The notes below the pieces were generated by a model. The model saw nothing but the letters and a program-made list of their open reading frames with translations. It ran no database searches and was not told where the DNA came from. Both the position numbers and the translations under genes were made by a program. This document shows, one piece after another, positions 37,946 to 51,142 of a stretch of 64,000 bases of DNA (position 1 is its first letter; each line of letters begins with the position of its first letter). Source of the stretch: Lithospermum erythrorhizon (taxonomy: Eukaryota; Streptophyta; Magnoliopsida; Boraginales; Boraginaceae); NCBI GenBank assembly GCA_019722365.1, contig JADFUC010000166.1:62001-126000 (forward strand), written 5' to 3'.

Positions 37946-40900
37946 TTACTTGGGTGCTGGAGGACGAAATTCCTCTAACCGTAGATTGGAGCTTTTGCAT
38001 ATCTCCTCCAAGGAGGATTCGCCATTTTCCAACTTGATCACTTCCAATGCATTTTCAAGAACTTCGTAACCAAGCCCATTTCGTATAAGCTGGAAAGGTT
38101 TCTCACCACCTTGTTGTAATAGACGCCCAATAGTGCTCAATGAAATAACGTTTTCAATAACAATTCTGCCAAACATGCGGCCAAGATACACGGCTGCTTT
38201 TGGTGCATCAGTAACTGCATCCTCCAGATTGGCAAGGACTAATCGGAACCTGAAGCAACAAGGTAAGAGTATAAAACGAATTGCATGAGTCCTCGTGGTT
38301 CTCATTCGGATAGAACATGACTGCCAATTGAACTGCATAGTTCAAATAAGCTATATTGCTCTGGAGAACAGAAAAGAGTAACAAGAAGTCAGAACTGATC
38401 ACTTTACATACCCATCAGAGAGCTGATTTATGTTCAAAATCCCTTCCCGAGATTTGGTGAGATTGACAAGAAGCATTGATAAGTGATCCCTGTCGCAGTT
38501 ACCTCCCTCAAATGAGTCATTCACCCATAAAGATATCATAGCTGGATGGAAACTGGGAGTATCCAGGTCTTTAACACACATGATAAGTTCCTTTTCGTCT
38601 CTGGCACTGCAGGTGAAGGAGCATTTTAAAGATGAAAAGAATTTAAAAATCAGTGTTTCTTGCTAATTAATGAAAAAAGGTACTATGCACTAAAATGGAA
38701 GCATAGCAAATCTCACTGTATGAGAACTTATGAAGATATAATTTATAAAAAGAAGGAAAAGAGAAAAGTTAAGTACAGGGCAGAAAAGAAAAACTCAAGT
38801 ATCATAAACGAAGCCAAATAAGTTCTTTTCTACATCTTCTATATGATAGAACAGAACTGTTCAACTGGTGGACACACAGCTATGAATATGATAGCAGACA
38901 CAAATTTATTTAGATTTCAAGCCATTATTAATTACAAAGAATAAAATCCAGTTTAACTCTTCCCGATATCCCTTTTCATATCAGTACCATGTTGGCGTTA
39001 AGGATGTCTTGTATATGTTCGGACTATTATTACAAGAATTTACATGTGATAGCCAAGTTACCAGTTGAAACAGTTCTAAATAACTTCATGTAAAAGTTCC
39101 AAGTTGCCAGTTGAAATTATGTAATTCAAGAAAATAACTAAATGAATGAAGGAACGATGATGTTGGATTTGTTGAGATAGAAGATTACCTGTAGAATTCT
39201 TTAATTGCTGACATGGACATCTTATTGAGATGTTCTTCTGAATGAGCTTTCCCTGATAAAATATTTGAAGTGGCAGGTCTTTGTAAATGACCTGTCACTG
39301 ATCTCCCAGGGGGGTGACCTGGATTCATTAGTTCACTGTTTAAGGGGTGAACATGACCTTGTCGATGAGGCTGGCCATAAATACTTGGTCGTGTGGAATT
39401 GCCCTGGAATCTTGTTGTTGCTTCTTGGTTCGTACCGTGAGGTCTCCACTCAGCCATAGAGTTATATCCATTCATACTACTAGGAGTTCCTCGAAATTCT
39501 CCAAAGCTGGAATGTTGATCCATCTGGGGAGGCCCTGGAAGCACTGGGGCCCCCCTAACAGACAATCCCTTCGCTAGGCCACCACTGGGACCAAGACTAA
39601 CCTGGGTATCCATTGGCCTAGGCGAAAAAGGAACTGGTCGAATCCTATTATCAACTGGGGCCTTTTCTTCTAACCGAACATCTTGAGTTCCAATTCCGCG
39701 AACTGGTGGAAGCACTACACGAACAGGACTCATTTGTGGACTTGGTGGTGAAAACATAGGTGGTCTCCGATGACCAAAATCAGCAGGATGCCCCCTTCTA
39801 GATGGTGTAAAGCTTGAACCACGAGTCATCCGGGTTGCTTGCCTTTCTTGAGCGGCATCCCTGTGTAGTTCTTCAATTTTTTGGGGTCCCTCTACTTTCC
39901 TTCTTTGCTGCCACTTGTTTTCTCTCAAATCGATCGCATCTTTCAACATGAATCTCAATCTAGAGGATAACATCATGTTGTTTGACATGTTAGTCATCAT
40001 TTCAAAATATGCATCCATATACTCTCTAGCTTTTGGATGATCTATCATCTCCCCAATGGTGCTCATTAACTTGCAGAGAGATTCAGTATCTTCCTCTTCA
40101 GGATTCTGATACTGTCTCAGCAGTTTCTGAATGCATTCATGCATAATTCTCTCTGTTAACATCTTCTTCTTGTACAATTCGCCAATCAATCTTATATTCC
40201 CTAACATCCTTCTCCGTGCACAGATCCTCTTTTCCTCTCTCTCTTCGTCAGATTGCTTGACGTCATCTTCTCCTTCATCTCGGTCTGCTTCTGCCTGTTC
40301 TCTTTCACCTCTCTCAAATTCCTCCTGGCATTTATTCAGCAGCAGCCTCTTGAAAGTAATTTTCTGGTCATTCTCAATGAAATCAGGGAGCTCTCCTGCA
40401 AGATGGTAACAAAATCTCGCATACATCTCACAAAAGGTTGGTTCCATGAGAGCTTTATCAAATATCTGTGCAATCACACCAGATAGAGTCTCAGCATTGT
40501 CAATTTTGACCTGCTTAACTTGTTCAAAAAGCCTTTCGAAGTTCTGTGGAGTTAACTTATTAAGAATAGCTTTCAATTGTCTATACTTAGCCTCGTCGGC
40601 ATCTGACACTTTCCGAATTTCGTATTTTTTCTCTGCTTTGTGCATAACCTGCACATGACTTAAAGCTTTCTGGAGTCCTGAAGCATGCTGCCAACACTCT
40701 GAATCATGTGCATTGCCTTTGTTTCCTCCAGGTGATACCAGATGCGGCAACACAGATACCTGATTACGTGGGCTCCTTAAATTCCCGCGAGCTCCTCCTT
40801 GACCAGATCGAAAACCAAAGGCGTCGCTGCGATGACTTACCTCAGTTCGTGGCTCAAACCCGGGAGAAACAGATTTGGTTGATTTGTTCCACCTTCCATC

Positions 40901-43900
40901 ATCAGTGAACCCACTTCCATGACTGCCAGGATGAAGTACTCCACTTGGCTTTTCAGTAATTTGCTCCCAACCGGAAATCATATTACGGCTCACATCAATT
41001 GGAATGACAGCTTTGGGATCTAACAGCGTTTGCCTTAAATCGTATGTGATCCTGAAATTTGAAGGAATGTTGGAGACCTTTTGTGAAAGTGAAAGAAGAA
41101 AATCTCGAGAATACTTCTTTCCCATAGTTGCAATACAAGGTTTCAATTTAGAATCTTCAGTTTCAGTGCAATTTTCCATCTTTGGGCTCGACATTTCTGC
41201 CTCAGTATCCCTCTCAGAAAAATTCGAGGAACCTTTCCTAGAAAAGCTTCCGGTACTCTCTGATGAAATAGTTGATTCTGATTTCTTGTCTACACCCTTA
41301 AATTCCATTATGTCAGATGTTGAACCAGCAGTATCTGTGTTCTGCGACATTTCTTTTCTATTCTTCTTTCCCTTTGTAGTAACATTTTTCACCCTATATG
41401 TTGTAGGCTTACTATTTGACTGTGATTTTACAGAACTTTTACCAGGACTAGCAGATGGCGAAAAGTCTCCTTCACCTGGAATTCCACTTCTACTAGCACC
41501 AATATTTGATGATTCAACATCACTTTGATCAGTTGATACAAGTATGCTCAGGGTCTCATTATCATTTGTGGATACATTTATTGAATTCACCATAAAATTG
41601 GAAGTCTCCACCTGCAATAAGAACAAATAATTATTCAAGCGATATTTGGTTGTCGTCTTGACTAGAGAGGACACATCATACATACATGTGTATCTTTCAT
41701 GCTAATCGTCTTCCACTTTTCACTATCAGACATTTGTGCTAGTAATTTTCAGTTCAGATGATATAGTCATACCATGCGACCCTGCCATGATCAAAGAAAC
41801 AAGGATATTTTTATGATAATGATGGCAAATAATAGTAAATAAAACGGGTAAGGATCACCAACCTGGTGAACTGGACCATGAAGGTGGACTCTGTAAGATA
41901 ACAGGAGCACGATGGACATGAGGGAAGTAGCTCGTTTGATGAGACTGATTATAAGCAGTAGGATGCAATTGGAAGCCCAAATTATGATGTGACCCAGGGG
42001 TGGAAGAACCTGTATCTAACTGATTAGCTCTTTCATCCAATTTCAACTCCTCATTAGTATTTGGATTAGTAATCTTTACAGCTGTTCGTGGACTAAGATT
42101 TCTAATATGCTGTTGGGGGAAACGAGGTGAAAATCCCACAGGGCTGCCAGACTGATGGGAAAACTGATGAACACTTTGAGGGGAAAAGTTAAATGTCTGC
42201 CCCTGGTTCATTGGTCCATGAGGCATAGGAGGGAGACCAGGGCTAAATGTAGGGTGTCGAACTTGATGAGGACTTCCAACTGGTAAGGGCGTAGGAACAT
42301 GGGGTGAAATAGGGAGCATTCCTGGTGCCTGTATTTGGGGCCTGCGTATCCCGTATTGTGCTGAAATATGTGATTGTTGAGGTGGAAAAGTCATCAGCCC
42401 TCCAGAAGAAGAAAGAGAAGGGATCGTTGTGTCAGTGACAGCAGGTGGTTGAAGATGGGAATGCACATCTCTTTGTACATGAGTTTGTTGAGAAGATACG
42501 CCATTCGTTGACTGTTGCCTATTAGAAAATGAAGATGGGAGCATAATATTCTTTGGTCTAAAAGCAGTATAATGTCCCTGCAAAATGTCGACGATTTACC
42601 ATGAAAATTACTGATAGATTAAGACGAACTTATCACATAATCACTGCCAGTATTACGCCATAATGACCAAGTTCACACATAAGGAAGAGTTTCAATGTTT
42701 CAACCTGCCTCCATCGCTGCTCATCCGGATTTGGTGGTGCTGAGCTGGTTCTTGGAGGCATCTACATTTAAAATGACAAACACAAATTTAATACATAAAT
42801 AATTTTTCAAAAAGACCAGTATTTGCCACCCAAAAACTGAAATGAAACTTTGTTGGATTATAGTTGTTTGAGCTTGAAACAAACATTGTTGCTTTGGCAT
42901 GAATGCAAGTGTACTATATGAAACTCTAATTCAAATGTTACTAGAACTTTAAAAATAGATTGTTCTAGAGATATACCTTCATACCATTCACTAGATCAGG
43001 AGCAAAGCTCCCAAATCGAAGATCAACTTCTCTTGAAGTTTCATCTGGTCCAGTCCAGAGTGATTTAATATCAGTTACTCATATTTTCCACCTACAAATG
43101 CAAAACAAGTTTCCCTTATCTATGCGGCAACTGAGTATACCTCTTATGGAGGGAGGGTTGGAGGCAGTTTGGTCAATAACTCCAGAAGCTGAATTTGGGG
43201 ATGAATCTTCACAATGTTTATCCATTTGTATTTGGGATGCATCTGAATGTGGAACAACAAAGGTTACTTCAAACATTAGTGATGGATATTCGGAATAAAT
43301 AAATAAATTCGAAGGAAAATGAGAAAACACAGCATTTAGATTCGACTCCTCCACGATAATATATGGCATCTTACTGCATGCATTAAATATATCTAACTCT
43401 AGTTTATGAAAAACAAAGATTATGAATTCTAAACGGTTCAATAGAATGTGCCTTCATCTTTATGTCAATAGACATGTAAGGTATATGCAACACATTTGAA
43501 TAACAAACAACAGAAAAGCATGCCATATTCCCATCAGAACTGCAGGGATCAGTAGCATCATTGTTCATGTTCACATCATATGATTAAATGTTCTGTAATG
43601 TTATAGGAGTACACTATTATCAATTAGAAGACGAGCATACCAGCAGAAGTCTCTGGTGGAGTATCACTTTCCAGAGGACTATTCCTCGGCTCTTCACTTA
43701 ATCCCACATCTTGTCCATCAAACTTATTTAAGCTGCCATGGCGAATTTGGCATCAATAATTAACTGAGGTCAGCAAAGATATAGCAAGAAAGAAAGAGAT
43801 ATATACCATATACTGTCATAAATTCTAGAATAATCAATGCCTCAAGACTTCTCAAATTGGACATAATGTAACATATGAATCGACAAGCTTCTGCAAGGAA

Positions 43901-45231
43901 CCACCATTTCCTTATTGTTTGTCCATAGAATCAAGAAAAGCTCCAGAGTGAAGAGAGTCAGACATTCTATAACCATAATACCATATATTTACTTCCACAA
44001 AAACAAATACTAGAACTCCTCTATTCACGATACACATCATCCCTATATAGCTGAAATAAGCTACATTATCTTAAAGCTGATTTAGTTATGAAATGACGAC
44101 TTGAGTACTCTAGTAAATTCACCAAAACAACATATGCATCATTTGCCAATGATGCTTAGCCTTATTAATTATAGTTATGTTCCATATCCTAGAGGTCATG
44201 GGTTCCAATTTCCCCACCAACTAGTTTGGGGCATTTCTATCACAAATGTCATAATAGGTTAACCTACATACCACTTAATTTGTAAAATGCAAACCATATT
44301 TGCATTCTTAATGTAATTTAAGTACAGGTAATACAATTGAAATATCCTTTCTTATAACAAACACTTTGATGCCTGAATTCTGTACATGACAGAACCTCAA
44401 TTACTAAGCACAAATATAATACAATTTAAGCACAATAGACCTCTTGCGTTTGTTAAAGTTCTAATGAATCCTAGGGGAGTATCCCAGAAACTTAAACACA
44501 CCTGGAAGGTAGACTGGGTTCTCTTCAATACCCTCAACAAATATAACCCGTTCCACCAATGGGTTTACACGTGATCTTAACGAATACTAACTCTGCTACT
44601 ATGTTAAAAATCTTTTCTTTTATCCAAAATCAATCGACTATAAGGACTAGAGAGGATCTATTATTCTACCAACGTAAGATTGAATTCTTGTCAATATAGT
44701 ACCAAATATCTAAGATTTTTTTGTTAACACCAATTTCCTAGAAACTGTAACAAATTCATCAGTTTGGGAATCAAAATACAATAATTATACTGATATTGGG
44801 ATCAAACTGCTATGTGTTCACTAATAGGGATCAAATTTCAATTTGATCTCATTTTTGGAACCATAATGACAATTCACTCCTATATACATTTATAAAAAAA
44901 TCCCCGTCCCTTACATGATGACAATCATACCGGTACCTCTAAACCTCTTGAAACCTCATAACACTAGGTCAATTCGTGCCTATATTGCATGTATGCAATT
45001 TGTAAAAGTATGTACGTGCATGCATGTATACATGCATATATACTCAAATCAACCAACGTACCTAGGACTGGAGGGGGGGGTGGTGTCACCTCCGCCGTCA
45101 GTTCTGGCGGCCGAGACGACACGTTTGTACTGCTTCTGCGGCTGAGCTGATGAGCCGCCACCCGGTCGAACCGGTTTCCTGAAATGCCTCTTATTATCTC
45201 CTCTTCTAGCTTGATGCTGCTTCTCGGACAT
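37946..45231 (-). CDS. EIF4G: Eukaryotic translation initiation factor 4G (eIF4G)
   Basis: The scaffold of the cap-binding complex eIF4F, bridging eIF4E, eIF4A, eIF3 and PABP in the cytoplasm. Minus-strand exons are 45231-45062, 43732-43641, 43242-43141, 43077-42977, 42761-42705, 42577-41863, 41738-41686, 41611-39189, 38606-38412 and 38249-37946, together 4212 nt and 1403 aa. The N-terminus is basic and disordered. Exon 6 is Pro/Gln/His-rich. KKYSRDFLLSL (about residue 594) is the eIF4E-binding YxxxxLphi motif. MIF4G spans roughly 772-993 (KYRQLKAILNKLTPQNFERL onward). MA3 spans roughly 1230-1390, from SAIKEFYRSARDEKEL to the C-terminus. It resembles full-length eIF4G rather than the shorter eIFiso4G. 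The 53-nt exon 7 is inferred from phase and is the weakest join. An in-frame ATG four codons upstream (45243) is an alternative start. Confidence 0.92.
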
Positions 45232-45243
45232 ATATATACACAC

Positions 45244-46110
45244 ACCTAATCTCTATGCAAACCTTTATTCATTAAAAAAAAAGATCCATTAGTGTTTGGT
45301 CAAATAATTGTTCAGCAATATATAAATATGTATAGTAGTGTGAAAATCCTGAATATCTAATGATCATTGGAGGATCTTGAATCAAAATTGAGGAATTACA
45401 AAGCCTTATTAAAATCCATTTAAACAAATATTTGTTATTTTAAATCGTATAGTAAACTCTAAATTTTTCAAAGTTGAGGTACGGCATTATTGCCCGCCTC
45501 TTCCATTCTCCGTCACCGATAATGGTGATCATAAATGGAGGGAGTATAGAGGTAAATTGGTGGAGATTATTATGAAGGGTAAAATTGAAGTGGATCCATG
45601 ATGATGTTATTTGCATAGTAATTACAAATTTTACTGTTGTAAAATTTATATAGGATTAAGAGAATTAGAAGAATTTGTTTACATTAATGATCTAATGATG
45701 AGGAGCAGTGTAATAAACAGACCTGGGAAACGTGTCAAAGATTTTGGGATGACAATGGGATGGGATGTATATATTGAGGTGAAAGAAGATGAAAAGAATT
45801 GTGAAGGGATTTTAGATCTTGGTTACCATAATTCTAGACTATTCTAGACTATTTCCATGTTTTTGCTAGTGAAAAAATAACAAAGGTATTCTTACAACTA
45901 ACATGCCATTGCACCACCACAATTTCTAAAGATTAAGGGCCTCTTTATTAAATTTGAAAATTGAAGTCTAAGTGGCTGAATGGTAAAATTAAATTAATAA
46001 TTGAATCTAAATATTGAAATATTTAGATGTTTGATATGATTCAAAAAAAGCTTAGGAGTGAGTTGTATTGTGACTTTACCCACCCACTATATTTCATTTT
46101 ATATATATAT
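45244..46110. other. Intergenic DNA upstream of eIF4G
   Basis: Should contain the eIF4G promoter (minus strand). The 78-codon frame at 45611-45847 (+) shows no recognisable motif. Confidence 0.4.
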
Positions 46111-46119
46111 CATATATGA

Positions 46120-46700
46120 AATAAATAATACTACAACAGATAAATAAATAATAAATATTATTAATATGAATAGAATAAATGTCATTACTAAAACCATTAT
46201 TAATTATTAAACTTATTACTATAATTAATTATTATTATTATAAATTCTTATTATAATAAAGTATTATAGTTATTACTATAATTAATTATTATTATTATAA
46301 ATTCTTATTATAATAAAATAATTATAATAATAATAATAATTATTATTATTATTATAATAGTTATTATTATTATTATTATTTATAATAGTTGTGTGTGTGT
46401 TATTATTCTTACTATTATTATTCTTTTTTACATTATAGTTATTATTATTATTATGTTTTACTTTTATTATTATTATTATTATTTTTGTTATTATTTCTAT
46501 TCATATTATTATTTTTATTATTATTTTTACATTATAGTTATTATTTTATTATTGATTTTATTATTATTTATTATTATTATTACCATCATTATTATAATAA
46601 TGTGATGGTTATTTTACATTAATAATAATAAAATAATGATGAAGATTATTTTAATAATGATAATTGATTTATTTCCATTAATAATAATAATAATGATGGT
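46120..46700. repeat. Long (TTA)n/(TAA)n trinucleotide microsatellite region
   Basis: An imperfect array of ATT/TTA and AAT/TAA units, switching strand sense several times. A short (GT)n run interrupts it near 46389-46400. The long tyrosine/isoleucine-rich frames in it are artefacts of the repeat. Confidence 0.9.
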
Positions 46701-46885
46701 TATTTTAATTAGCAAATTAAAATCACTCTGAGGTTAGTGTTTTAACGGTCATTTTGACGTCGGGACCAAATTTGTCAATTGTCAGAAGTTGGGTGATGGA
46801 ATGGAACACGTTAAAAATTAAGTGATGGAATGGAAAGCTAGAGGTAGAAAGTTCAGTGATGGTTGGCGCCTTTAGCCCTTAATAA
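46701..46885. mobile_element. Possible DNA-transposon terminal fragment
   Basis: The wording (GGTTAGTGTTTTAACGGTCA, then GTGATGGAATGGAACACG repeated twice, then GGTTGGCGCC) resembles the outer part of the element end at 56440-56540. It may be a terminal remnant of a Mutator-type element. No opposite end was found. Confidence 0.3.
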
Positions 46886-47123
46886 TATTGTTCATGGGTG
46901 TTCTTAAGTTTGATACTATGTTGAACGTTTGTATGTTGAATGTTCGTAGATTTGATGTTCGAATGCTTCATTTGGGGGTTTAATTTATTCGAGGTCTTGG
47001 CATGCCCCATTGCTTGAATCTTTGTAAAATGGAGGATTTTGACATTTTTTGGAAGTTTCAATTGAGGTATGTAAATGGTGGGGGGTTGATAACTTATTCC
47101 TTATTCTGATTTGACTTTTAATT

Positions 47124-47425
47124 CAAGGATTTGTGCAACTTGAACTTAGCTTGATGTCAGAAGGATTCGACTTCCGGCATTTAGGAGCTTGTGTTTAAAG
47201 GCTTCAACAATTTGTTCTTGAACTTGATTACAATGTCTAGAGAGGATGACTCCGCATGCCGATGCTTGGATTCAAGAGCTTCAATAGCTTGTTTATGAAA
47301 TTGACTTGAATGTTTGGAGGGGTGGCTCCATATATGCTTGGAAGCTTGGGTTTAAGTTCTTCAGCAGTTTAATCTTGAACTTGGTTTCAATATCTTAAGG
47401 GGATGACTTCATGTTTTTATTTGGG
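47124..47425. repeat. Degenerate ~78-bp tandem repeat, about four copies
   Basis: Units built as 'gcttcaacaatttgttcttg', 'aacttgattacaatgtctag', 'agaggatgactccgcatgcc', 'gatgcttggattcaaga' restart at about 47201, 47278 and 47359. A more diverged first copy begins near 47124. Spacing is 77-81 bases. There is no coding potential. It probably belongs to an old retrotransposon untranslated region. Confidence 0.6.
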
Positions 47426-47429
47426 AGGT

Positions 47430-48640
47430 CTCCACTTAGGTGCAAAGATTTTTTGTAATACTTCTGATGTTAGACTTTTACATACAAATCGAACATTAAT
47501 TAATATACTTTTAGGTTTAAGTTTTTAGCATTAATATGATAGTATTGATTTAAATCAAGTTTTGTTTGTCAATTAAAATTATAAAAAAATTCAATTTTAA
47601 TTTTTGAAAGAGTAAACTTTAATATCAAAATTGAAAGAGTAAACCTAACATACTTTTCGAGGGATGGAGGTAATACTAAACATATGTTTGCTTCCACTTT
47701 CTTCGAATAATATGTTTTGACTTTTGTTCAAGCAATCCTAGTCCTACTACTGCCTGTAATCAGAATATATAACATAGCCTCCAAATAAATTATTGTTTCG
47801 TGTTAATGATAATCAATGTATTATTATAACATCACATTTATTACATGTTAAATTATTAAATATAAAACGGGGGAAATTATTTATTGGATGTGGCCACGGA
47901 ACGAAGTCCACTCCAGCTTGATGTGTTTTTCTTTTTTGTTGGCTTAATAGCATAATTATATCTTATAGCATAATCATTAAGTAGGTGAAAGAAAATGAGT
48001 CCACTGATCGCATAATTATTAGTGGTTGTTCGGAGAATTAAGAAAGGAGTTCGTGTTAGCCGTTAGGCGAATGATAAAATGTTAATTAACATAAAGCCAT
48101 GTACTTATGGTATTTGAACCACTCCACTTGAAGTCGTGAAAACGCTCATAACTCGTAAGTTTCTAGACGAATTAAATACAATGAAAAATGTAACAAAAAA
48201 GAAAAAGGAAAAAAGAAGAAAAGAATATACTAAAATGCAAAATCGTGGTCATGAAATTATATTTGTCAATATATATCTCAATTTCTTAAAGCATTGTAGA
48301 CAGTGAAAATTTATTAAAATAATAATTAAAATGATTAAGAAGACTTAATCAAATTAATTAAATCAGCCCAGCTAAGAAATCGCCATGGTAGGAGTTACCG
48401 ATCGAGCGCACAAATTTAATGTAAAAGCTCTCGTATGAACAAGGGTTTCCGAATTAAAACCCACAGAAATTAATTGAACTTAAAATTAGAGTTTTATATT
48501 AATTAGCCTAAATTTTAAACTTCGAAAATAGGAGTTATAAATTTTACGAATTTTAATAATATATTGGAGATGAAAACAAAAATAAAATTCAATTTTAAGA
48601 CAAGCGAGAATTTCGAAAATATCGTCAAATTAAAATAAGA
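47430..48640. other. Intergenic DNA, no feature seen
   Basis: AT-rich sequence without gene-like frames. Its right end passes into the LTR-like repeat. Confidence 0.4.
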
Positions 48641-50270
48641 ACTGAATTAGGGTAATGTCACAAAGTGAATTCAAAGGCGGCGCCCATATCCTTGCTGCCG
48701 TGATCTCCAAACAAAAATATTAAAATATTATTTAAATATTAAATATCCGATGGTTAATCTTTATGCCGAAATTTAGCGGTTAAGATGGAAATTAAGCCGT
48801 CGATTAGAAGCGAATATTGAGGCCTGAAATCACATAAATCTACTAATAAGTGAATTGGAGTAATGTTACCCGTGAATTCAAAGGCGTACCCATATCCTTG
48901 ATCTCCAAACAAAAATATTAAAATAATACATTTTTAATATTAAATATCAAACAGTTGAATCTTTGCTCGAAATTGACAGTTAAGATTATAATCCGCGAAA
49001 TTAAACCAACCAATCGAGTAAGTATTCAAGGCTTAAAAGCCTATAAAATATCCCCCTTATTTTTCGAAAATAATATCGAATTCTCGTTGAAAATCACAAC
49101 GTCGAAATCTGGAGGACACCTGCGAAATTCTCTAAAATTTAATCTTTTTTTTAAACTACCGGCAGAAACACGAGGTGGCTGGAAGCACTCGAGGTTGCCT
49201 AAATAGGCTCTGAAATTAGAGTATTATTTTTGGCTTGCCAATAATTTTTTCAAGTTAGATGGAAAATGCAGTGAGAATCGGCATAGATCTCACCGAGCGC
49301 TTGAATAATTAGAGAATAAGCTATAAGAACTGATTATTCGCCATCTTTGCATGACAGCTTGAAAGCTTACCGAGGTTTGATTTATCGAGAGGATTCAGGA
49401 TAAAGGACATGCTTGAATATTCAATCCATACGGGTTGGAGTCAGGACATGAAATCTGTTTCTTGGGCATGATGAATGATCGATATCATTGACAAGGTAGA
49501 GGCGTCCCACGCCCGTACTTATCGTCACTACGTGCTTAATTTGTTAAAGGCTATTGTGAGTACAAGGGTATAAGGCAGTGAGGCCGAAATCTACATTCAA
49601 GTCCAGCGTCCTACTTGTCCCATTTCTGACGGTAGTTGTAGTCTGAGAGTAAACGTCTGATTAGCCCGATAAACAACTGCGATCGACTAAATGCGACTCA
49701 CGAGCTCGGAGTTCTATCCAAATCAAGTTCTACTAAAAGGTAAGCCTCTTTCGAGCTACAAAGTCTAAATCAAAGTCAAGTAAGCCTTGACTACTCGATG
49801 CTTGAAAGCGTTAGCCTTATTTACAAAGTAATAAATCGAGAGACCCCGCGGCTGAGACGCCTTGCGATAGAGTCCACATCAGTCTAATATGGGCCGATCA
49901 AGTCGAGACCGAGATCGGCAAAGGAATCTACTGTTGCTAAGGCTCCCGGCTCGGACCGTATCGATCCAGGCAGTGCAGTATCGAATCCCGGGGCCAGCGT
50001 ATCCACGGCTCATAGAGCTCCTATCCAAGCCAAATCAAATCCAAATCCAAGTCAAGCTCAAGCTTAAGTCAAACTCAAGCTCAAGCTCAAATCAGAAGCT
50101 CAGAAGTCAAACCAAGGTCATGCAGCTCTATCGAGACCAAATCAAGTGAAATCAAGCAAGCGAAGACATCACAAATGCGTATTCGGCAAATGCTTAGGGA
50201 CTTATATAGTTGGGACGATCGATCCTCTTGATTTGATAAAGCACGTACATTGAGAATTTTCCCTGATGGA
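48640..50270 (+). mobile_element. LTR-like retrotransposon fragment, copy B
   Basis: The same ordered blocks as copy A at 1-1100: 'aaagcctataaaatatccccctta' with a TATA box near 49037, 'gcctaaataggct' near 49197, 'gctaaggctccc' near 49935, a CAAGTC/CAAGCTC low-complexity tract at 50020-50160, and 'gataaagcacgtacattgag' with 'aattttccctgatgga' near 50236-50270. This copy extends further left, where a 207-base-offset duplication precedes the TATA box. No open reading frame of a retroelement protein is present. Confidence 0.5.
48660..49045 (+). repeat. Internal ~207-bp tandem duplication in copy B
   Basis: 'gaattcaaaggcg...cccatatccttg...gatctccaaacaaaaatattaaaat' occurs at 48667 and again at 48874. 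Similar downstream sequence follows both (TTAAATATC, then TTTGC/TTTATGCCGAAATT, CAGTTAAGAT, AAATTAA). It looks like a duplicated LTR upstream region. Confidence 0.75.
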
Positions 50271-51093
50271 ACATTTTTTACCTTTGAATAAATAATAAAA
50301 TTTTTCTATGCATTCTGACATGTATATCATCTACTAAAATTTTTCCTAAAATTTAGTCAAAGCGACAACTTTTCTTATTTTTGGGATCAACATTTTATGT
50401 ATGCTCTTTAGCAGATTCCCTATTATTCACTCTAAACTTGAAAAAATGAATATTTCAACTATAGAGGAAAAATGAGGGGAGAAGAAAATAACCTAAAAAT
50501 AGGAAGATAGAAATTTAGGGGATGAATAGGGTGAGTGAATAATTTTATGCCGAAACAACCTATTTTAGGAAAGCTGAAAAGGCAACAATTTTTTCATTTT
50601 TAGTGATTTGAACCCTTATTACGGAGTATAACTTTTAGGGGAAAAGTAATTATTAAAATAATTATTGTACAATTTTTAAAGAGAGATAAAATTTATCAAC
50701 CAATAGAAAAAAAATATTAGGAGACAAAACAAACTTCAATACAAAAAGTTATCTCTAATCTTTAAGATATATAAAAGTACGAATAAATTTAGTGTTTTTT
50801 CCATTTTCACACTATTAATTACTAAATTACCCTTCTCTCCAAAATTAAGCGAAATATAGTTTTAGAAAACGATATATCTTATGAAAAGAATACTAATACT
50901 CCTACTAAACTAATATTAAACTCAATTTTCTTCATATATGCCCTATTAAACTAATATTAATCATAAAAACAACTACTCCTCACCGTATTAATGCTTTTTT
51001 CTTTTTTATTATTATTATTATTTTTATTATTGCGTCCTCACTTTAATACTACTTGTGTATTTTATTATTATTATGATTATTATTATTATTACC

Positions 51094-51142
<49 letters not shown>

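Noticed and set aside
41004..41528. 174-codon plus-strand frame within eIF4G
   Set aside because: Antisense shadow of eIF4G exon 8.
46389..46622. Tyrosine/leucine-rich frames of 70-77 codons that look like membrane proteins
   Set aside because: They are translations of a (TTA)n microsatellite. Two frames of the same repeat give equally long products.
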